From: Campylobacteraceae bacterium
Lineage (GTDB): Bacteria > Campylobacterota > Campylobacteria > Campylobacterales > Arcobacteraceae
Assembly (NCBI GenBank): GCA_013373175.1
Contig: JABXII010000017.1
Location: 1 to 57,555 of the forward strand
DNA length: 57,555 bases
Reading direction: 5' to 3'
The notes below the pieces were generated by a model, which was not told the DNA's origin, made no database searches, and saw nothing but the letters and a program-made list of their open reading frames with translations. This document shows, one piece after another, positions 53,455-57,555 of the stretch; within the stretch, counting starts at the first letter, position 1, and each line of letters begins with the position of its first letter. Made by a program: the position numbers and the translations under genes.

Positions 53455-55536
53455 ATGAAAAATCTGTCAATAAAAGCAAAGCTACTAGCCATTGTAATCA
53501 GTTCTATTGTAATTGTTTCAGTGATTATCTTAGTTGAATCAAATATTGCACTATACAAAACCTCTGAGACAATTACAGATAAGTTTGAAAACGATGCCTA
53601 TAGCTCAAAAGAAGCAGAATTAAAAAGTTATGTACAAATAGCTATTAAAACTGTAGAGTCATTTTATAAAAGAGCTCAAAATGACCCAGACAATGAAGAG
53701 GTTTATAAAAAAGCTGCATTGGATGCTATTGAAAGTATCAGATATGGTAAAGATGGTTACTATTGGATACAGGACTCTCATCCAAATATGATTATGCATG
53801 CTATTAAACCAGCACTTAATGGTAAAGATTTATCTCAAGTTAAAGATCCAAATGGTGTATATTTATTTGTTGAAATGGCAAAAACTACTGAAGGTAACCC
53901 AAAAGGTGGTTTAGTTGAATATGTATGGCCAAAACCTGGTTTTGAGAAACCACAACCAAAGTTTTCATATGTAATGAAGTTTGAACCATGGGATTGGATT
54001 ATTGGTTCGGGAGATTATGTAGATAATATTAGCACTTCAATTAACAAAATGAAAGCAGCAACTGAAGAAGAAATTTTCAATACTATGATTACAAATATTA
54101 TAATTATTCTTGTAATTATGATTATTCTAGCATTTATAATGTTATTAATTGCAAAGAAAAGTATTTTTGATCCACTTGAAAACTTCCAAAATGGTTTACT
54201 TGCATTCTTTAAATACTTAAATAAAGAGCAAGCAAATGTTGATATGCTGGATGATAGTAGCAAAGATGAAATTGGTACTATGTCAAAAGAAGTTAATCAA
54301 AACATTAAAAAGACTCAATTACTACTTGAACAAGATGCAGCTTTAATTGAAGATGTAAAAAGAGTTGTAGAAGAAGTAAAAGCTGGTCACCTAGATAAAA
54401 AGATTAATAAATCCACTCAAAATGAAGCCCTTAAAGAGTTACAAATTATTTTCAATGAAATGCTTGAAATTATGGAAAGCAATGTTCATAATGATATTAA
54501 TGAAGTAAACAAAGTATTAAGTAGCTTTAAAAATAGAGACTTTAGAGAACAAATCCAAAGTCCAAAAGGTGAAGTAGCTAAAACTCTTAATGAGTTATCT
54601 GAAATAATCAATAAAATGTTACTAGATAACTTAAGAAATGGTACTACTATGAATGAGAATGCAGAGATGCTAAGAGCAAATGTTGAAAAATTAAGTGTTA
54701 GTTCAAATCAACAAGCTGCATCATTAGAAGAGACTGCTGCTGCACTAGAAGAGATTACAGGAACAATAACTAATACTTCTGGAAACATTACACAAATGGC
54801 AACTTATACTCAAGAATTAACAAATTCTGTTAAAACAGGTCAAAACCTTGCAAGTGAAACTACTTCATCTATGGAAGAGATTAATGAACAAACAGAACTT
54901 ATTGCAGATGCAATTACAGTTATTGACCAAATTGCTTTCCAAACAAATATTCTATCACTAAACGCAGCAGTTGAAGCAGCAACAGCAGGTGAAGCAGGAA
55001 AAGGTTTCGCAGTTGTTGCAGCAGAAGTTAGAAACTTAGCTTCTAGATCAGCAGAAGCAGCTAAAGAGATTAAAACAATTGTAGAAAATGCTACAGAAAA
55101 AGCAAATAATGGTAAATCAATTTCTCAGAAAATGATTGAAGGTTATGATGGAATTTATGCAAAAGTTCAAGAAACAGAAAGCTTAATCAATGATATTACA
55201 ACTGCTTCTAAAGAACAAACAACAGGTATTGCACAAATTAATGATGCAGTAGCTCAACTAGATAAAGCAACTCAAGAAAATGCAAGTGTTGCAAACAATA
55301 CAAGTGATATTGCAAACCAAACTTCACAAATGGCAATGAATATTGTTAATGAAGCAAATAAGTCAGAGTTTTTAAATAAAACAAGTGTAAAAGCAACAAA
55401 ATCTCACTCTCCTTCTATTGAGCCTAGTTATTCAACACAAGCTACTTCTTCAAAGAAAGTAGAAAGAAAAGAGCCTGCACAAAACAAAGTTATTCAAGCA
55501 GAAAAAAGCAATGATGATGAATGGGAAACTTTCTAG
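53455..55536 (+). CDS. Methyl-accepting chemotaxis protein with single Cache sensor
   Basis: The 693-residue receptor has membrane segments at about residues 9-29 and 215-237. The periplasmic sCache_2 domain includes [34 protein letters not shown] and [21 protein letters not shown]-like linker follows. The cytoplasmic hairpin tip is [20 protein letters not shown] and [21 protein letters not shown] flexible 60-residue Ser/Lys-rich tail ends in EWETF, which fits the xWxxF docking pentapeptide for CheR/CheB in E. coli Tar and Tsr (NWETF). sCache_2 sensors often bind short carboxylic acids. The ligand is not known here. Confidence 0.93.
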   Translation: MKNLSIKAKLLAIVISSIVIVSVIILVESNIALYKTSETITDKFENDAYSSKEAELKSYVQIAIKTVESFYKRAQNDPDNEEVYKKAALDAIESIRYGKDGYYWIQDSHPNMIMHAIKPALNGKDLSQVKDPNGVYLFVEMAKTTEGNPKGGLVEYVWPKPGFEKPQPKFSYVMKFEPWDWIIGSGDYVDNISTSINKMKAATEEEIFNTMITNIIIILVIMIILAFIMLLIAKKSIFDPLENFQNGLLAFFKYLNKEQANVDMLDDSSKDEIGTMSKEVNQNIKKTQLLLEQDAALIEDVKRVVEEVKAGHLDKKINKSTQNEALKELQIIFNEMLEIMESNVHNDINEVNKVLSSFKNRDFREQIQSPKGEVAKTLNELSEIINKMLLDNLRNGTTMNENAEMLRANVEKLSVSSNQQAASLEETAAALEEITGTITNTSGNITQMATYTQELTNSVKTGQNLASETTSSMEEINEQTELIADAITVIDQIAFQTNILSLNAAVEAATAGEAGKGFAVVAAEVRNLASRSAEAAKEIKTIVENATEKANNGKSISQKMIEGYDGIYAKVQETESLINDITTASKEQTTGIAQINDAVAQLDKATQENASVANNTSDIANQTSQMAMNIVNEANKSEFLNKTSVKATKSHSPSIEPSYSTQATSSKKVERKEPAQNKVIQAEKSNDDEWETF

Positions 55537-55630
55537 ATTCCTATTCTCATCTTAAAACAAAAAGCTTCTTTTATATTTGATTAGTTTAAAAGAAACTTTT
55601 GTTAAAATCACTAAAAACAAAGGAATCTAA

Positions 55631-55831
55631 ATGGAGCTTATTGTTAACGGAGAAAATAAAAACTTCCCAGATAACTCTACATTACAAGCAATTATTGATG
55701 AATTGAAAATTGAAGAAAAAGTAATGGCAGCTGCTGTAAACATGGAAATTGTAAAAAAAGATGAATGGAACTCTTATACTGTTAAAGAGAATGATAAATT
55801 AGAACTTTTACAATTCGTTGGTGGCGGTTGA
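55631..55831 (+). CDS. thiS: Thiamine sulfur-carrier protein ThiS
   Basis: The 66-residue protein has the ubiquitin-like ThiS pattern: MELIVNGENKNFPDNSTLQA at the start, MAAAVNMEIVKKDEW in the middle, and the C-terminal VGGG, whose last glycine carries the sulfur as a thiocarboxylate. It feeds sulfur into the thiazole ring of thiamine. No thiG, thiF or thiH is in the window. It lies 13 bp before yraN, with an AAGGAA ribosome site. Confidence 0.92.
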   Translation: MELIVNGENKNFPDNSTLQAIIDELKIEEKVMAAAVNMEIVKKDEWNSYTVKENDKLELLQFVGGG

Positions 55832-55844
55832 TTAAAGAGAAACC

Positions 55845-56180
55845 ATGTCTACAAAAGAAAAAGGCCAAGCAGCTGAACAAAAAGCATGTAACTATTTAAA
55901 ATCTTTTGGTTTTGAGATAGTTGAACAAAACTTTTATGCTAAAAAGCTTGGAGAGATAGATATCATTTCAAAAAAAAATGATACCTTTCACTTTGTAGAA
56001 GTTAAATCCTCTATTGACTACGAATCTGCTATAAATAATATAACTGCATCCAAAATATCAAAACTAAAAAGAAGTATTGACTACTATTTACAAATAAAAA
56101 AACTTGATGTATCTTATTGTATAGATGTAATTATCATTGTTGATGATGATATTGATTTAATTTCTAATATTACTATATGA
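55845..56180 (+). CDS. YraN/UPF0102 nuclease-fold protein
   Basis: The 111-residue protein has the small restriction-endonuclease-like fold of YraN: KGQAAEQKACNYLKSFGFEI at the start, then KLGEIDIISKKND with the acidic residues, and FHFVEVKSS with the E-x-K motif. YraN proteins are widespread and their role is not settled. Some relatives aid recombination or DNA uptake. It follows thiS by 13 bp. Confidence 0.88.
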   Translation: MSTKEKGQAAEQKACNYLKSFGFEIVEQNFYAKKLGEIDIISKKNDTFHFVEVKSSIDYESAINNITASKISKLKRSIDYYLQIKKLDVSYCIDVIIIVDDDIDLISNITI

Positions 56181-56210
56181 AATTTTATTGCAAATTGAAA
56201 TATTATTTGC

Positions 56211-56216
56211 TATAAT
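56211..56216 (+). promoter_or_regulatory. -10 box placed for a leaderless dinB-type mRNA
   Basis: TATAAT ends exactly 7 bases before the A of the ATG at 56223, so the start codon falls at the predicted first base of the RNA. No ribosome site is present. Confidence 0.5.
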
Positions 56217-56222
56217 AACTTT

Positions 56223-57503
56223 ATGTTTTTACATTTAGATTTAGACTGCTTTTTTATATCTGCCCATAGAACTGTTGATAAAACCTTAGAGAATATTCCT
56301 GCTGCTGTAGGAGGAAGAAGTAATCTAAATATTTTCTCAAGTCAAAAAGAGGTTAGAAAAATCAGTGAAAGTGGAGGAGCTTTTGTAAGTACAATCCTTA
56401 CAAATGAAGGTGAAAAAAGTTTTAAAGAATATTTTGTTGACGAAAATGGAAGAATAAGAGGAATTATAACAACAGCCTCTTATGAAGCAAGAGCCTTTGG
56501 AGTTAAAACAGCTATGAGTGTAAATGAAGCTTTAAAACTCTGCCCTAAGCTTAAAATGGTTCCACCAAACTACCCTTTATATCATGAGTTATCAAAAAAG
56601 TTAAGTGACCTTCTAAAAAAAGAGATTCCCCTCGTGGAACAATTTTCTATTGATGAATTTTTTGGAGACTTAAGTGGTTATATAAAAGATGATGAAGTAG
56701 AAGAGTTTGCCTTTAAACTAAAACAGAAAATCCAAAAAGAGTTAGGACTTCCTATTTCAATAGGAATAGCACCTTCTAAATATCTTTCAAAATTAATTAC
56801 AGAATATGCCAAGCCAAATGGAATTAAGTTTGTAAAAAAAGAGCATATAAAAAACTTCACAAGAAATATTCCTATTGAAGAGTTTCCTGGTATTGGAAAA
56901 AAATATCAGGAAAGACTAAAAGGTTATGGAATAAAAACTCTTGGAGATATTGAGAGTAAAAAAGAGTTATTTTATTCATGGAAAAAACCAGGAATAGAAC
57001 TATACAATAGAGTTTGTGGAATTGAAGATAATAAACTAAATCTACAAAGAGATAAAAAATCTATTGGAATAGGAAGAAGTTTTGATGCAATCTATGATAG
57101 AGATGAGCTTATAAGAAGAGTTATTATTCTTAGTAGATATTTATCATTTTTAGTAAAGAAAGCTAATAAAAACCCTCTTTCATATGCTTTACAAATAAGA
57201 TATGAATCAAGAATAAAATCAAAAGATTTTGTAAATGTAAATAGAATATTTAATGAAGAAGACTTTAAAGCACAGATTAAAGAGTTATTTATAAAAAATG
57301 ACAATCACCCTTCTCATGGGGTTGTACAACTAAATATAACTGTATATAATTTTTCAAAAGAAAATGAACACACCTACAATATCTTTGAATATGAGAATGA
57401 TTTAAAAAAGAAAAAACTAGGAAATGAAATACAAGCTTTAAGAGAAAAATATGGTGTTGATATTATTAAAACTGCTTCAGAAATAAAAAAAGATGAAGAT
57501 TAA
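56223..57503 (+). CDS. Y-family DNA polymerase (DinB/Pol IV type)
   Basis: The 426-residue translesion polymerase begins FLHLDLDCFFISAHR, with the catalytic Asp residues. TTASYEARAFGVKTAMSVNE (about residues 81-100) and EQFSIDEFFGDLSGY with the SIDE catalytic pair (about 138-152) follow. A helix-hairpin-helix region PGIGKKYQERLKGYGIKTLG (about 219-238) and a C-terminal little-finger domain complete it. The fingers part carries about 40 residues more than E. coli DinB between AAVGGRS and ITTASYEAR. No SOS box can be called by eye. The gene seems to be leaderless. Confidence 0.88.
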   Translation: MFLHLDLDCFFISAHRTVDKTLENIPAAVGGRSNLNIFSSQKEVRKISESGGAFVSTILTNEGEKSFKEYFVDENGRIRGIITTASYEARAFGVKTAMSVNEALKLCPKLKMVPPNYPLYHELSKKLSDLLKKEIPLVEQFSIDEFFGDLSGYIKDDEVEEFAFKLKQKIQKELGLPISIGIAPSKYLSKLITEYAKPNGIKFVKKEHIKNFTRNIPIEEFPGIGKKYQERLKGYGIKTLGDIESKKELFYSWKKPGIELYNRVCGIEDNKLNLQRDKKSIGIGRSFDAIYDRDELIRRVIILSRYLSFLVKKANKNPLSYALQIRYESRIKSKDFVNVNRIFNEEDFKAQIKELFIKNDNHPSHGVVQLNITVYNFSKENEHTYNIFEYENDLKKKKLGNEIQALREKYGVDIIKTASEIKKDED

Positions 57504-57506
57504 AAT

Positions 57507-57555
57507 TGGTTGCGGAAGCTGGATTTGAACCAACGACCTTCGGGTTATGAGCCCG
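57507..57555 (-). tRNA. Initiator-type tRNA-Met (CAU), 3' part only
   Basis: On the minus strand the sequence runs CGGGCTCATAACCCG (anticodon stem-loop with CAT), then GAAGGTCG, GTTCAAATC (T-loop) and an end that includes CGCA-ACCA. Three G-C pairs in the anticodon stem and an A before the discriminator base match bacterial initiator tRNA. CCA is encoded. The 5' part lies beyond the window. Confidence 0.93.

Noticed and set aside
1-57555. CRISPR arrays, insertion sequences or prophage genes
   Set aside because: No regularly spaced direct repeats, transposase or integrase frames, or terminal inverted repeats were seen. The many A/T runs reflect base composition.

Overview
The window is a 57.6-kb, very AT-rich stretch of bacterial chromosome. 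Protein character points to Campylobacterota, most likely Arcobacter in the broad sense. The clues are sensor kinases with a GNIAHQWRQP H-box, a Cj0069-type ATP-grasp protein, a 2-methylcitrate operon of the prpB-prpC-acnD-prpF type, and short T-rich promoters dominated by TATAAT. Genus assignment is inference; no 16S gene is present. Most of the window is ordinary, densely packed housekeeping sequence. The accessory parts are at 1-3849 (ankyrin proteins) and 5396-8347 (a Septu-like defence pair plus a TetR-operated orphan promoter).

Layout. 1-3849: the end of one ankyrin-like gene coupled to a 1204-residue ankyrin-repeat protein. 3846-5230 (minus): folA and thyA. 5396-8102 (plus): an ABC-type ATPase and an HNH nuclease that resemble Septu PtuA/PtuB. 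8103-8347: a two-way hairpin, three TetR-type dyads and a near-consensus minus-strand promoter with no evident gene. 8348-10554 (minus): tetR, a LysE/RhtB exporter and a helix-turn-helix regulator divergent from the propionate operon. 10726-16783 (plus): prpB, prpC, acnD, prpF, with intrinsic terminators between some of the genes. 16905-18065: an NnrS-family membrane protein. 18069-21282 (minus): a periplasmic sugar/autoinducer-type binding protein coupled to a PAS histidine kinase. 21369-26738 (minus): isochorismatase-like hydrolase, hemC, a DsbA-like protein, dnaX (apparently frameshifted near its 3' end) and murI. 26867-27708 (plus): a uracil-DNA glycosylase-superfamily protein and a 31-residue membrane peptide. 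27736-32414 (minus): metQ-metI-metN, rho and a 2-Cys peroxiredoxin.

32680-36082 (plus): ferredoxin, ndk, then the classic yceD-rpmF-plsX-fabH lipid/ribosome cluster. 36158-37596 (minus): azlD, azlC and an SspB-like protein. 37637-43958: a LapG-type cysteine peptidase, pabC, an alpha/beta hydrolase, an orphan response regulator, a second isochorismatase-like enzyme, a Cj0069-type ATP-grasp protein, pabB and pyrB. 44055-50776 (plus): a fatty acid cis/trans isomerase, argD, a TolC-like protein and a Cache-domain histidine kinase. 50777-52228 (minus): pyk. 52341-57503 (plus): a MidA-type methyltransferase, a Cache chemoreceptor ending in a CheR-docking-type pentapeptide, thiS, yraN and a Y-family DNA polymerase. 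The window ends inside an initiator-type tRNA-Met on the minus strand.

Functional links: folA, thyA, pabB and pabC all serve folate metabolism but sit in three places. The prp genes form a complete 2-methylcitrate pathway with a likely dedicated divergent regulator. Two histidine kinases, one response regulator and one chemoreceptor give a strong sensory component. The most interesting points for follow-up are the TetR-operated orphan promoter (possible ~200-nt RNA) beside the Septu-like pair, the dnaX +1 frameshift at a CCCC run, the candidate prp regulator with TTGTAC sites, and the small-peptide gene under an operator-like dyad. All calls come from reading the sequence; no database search was run.
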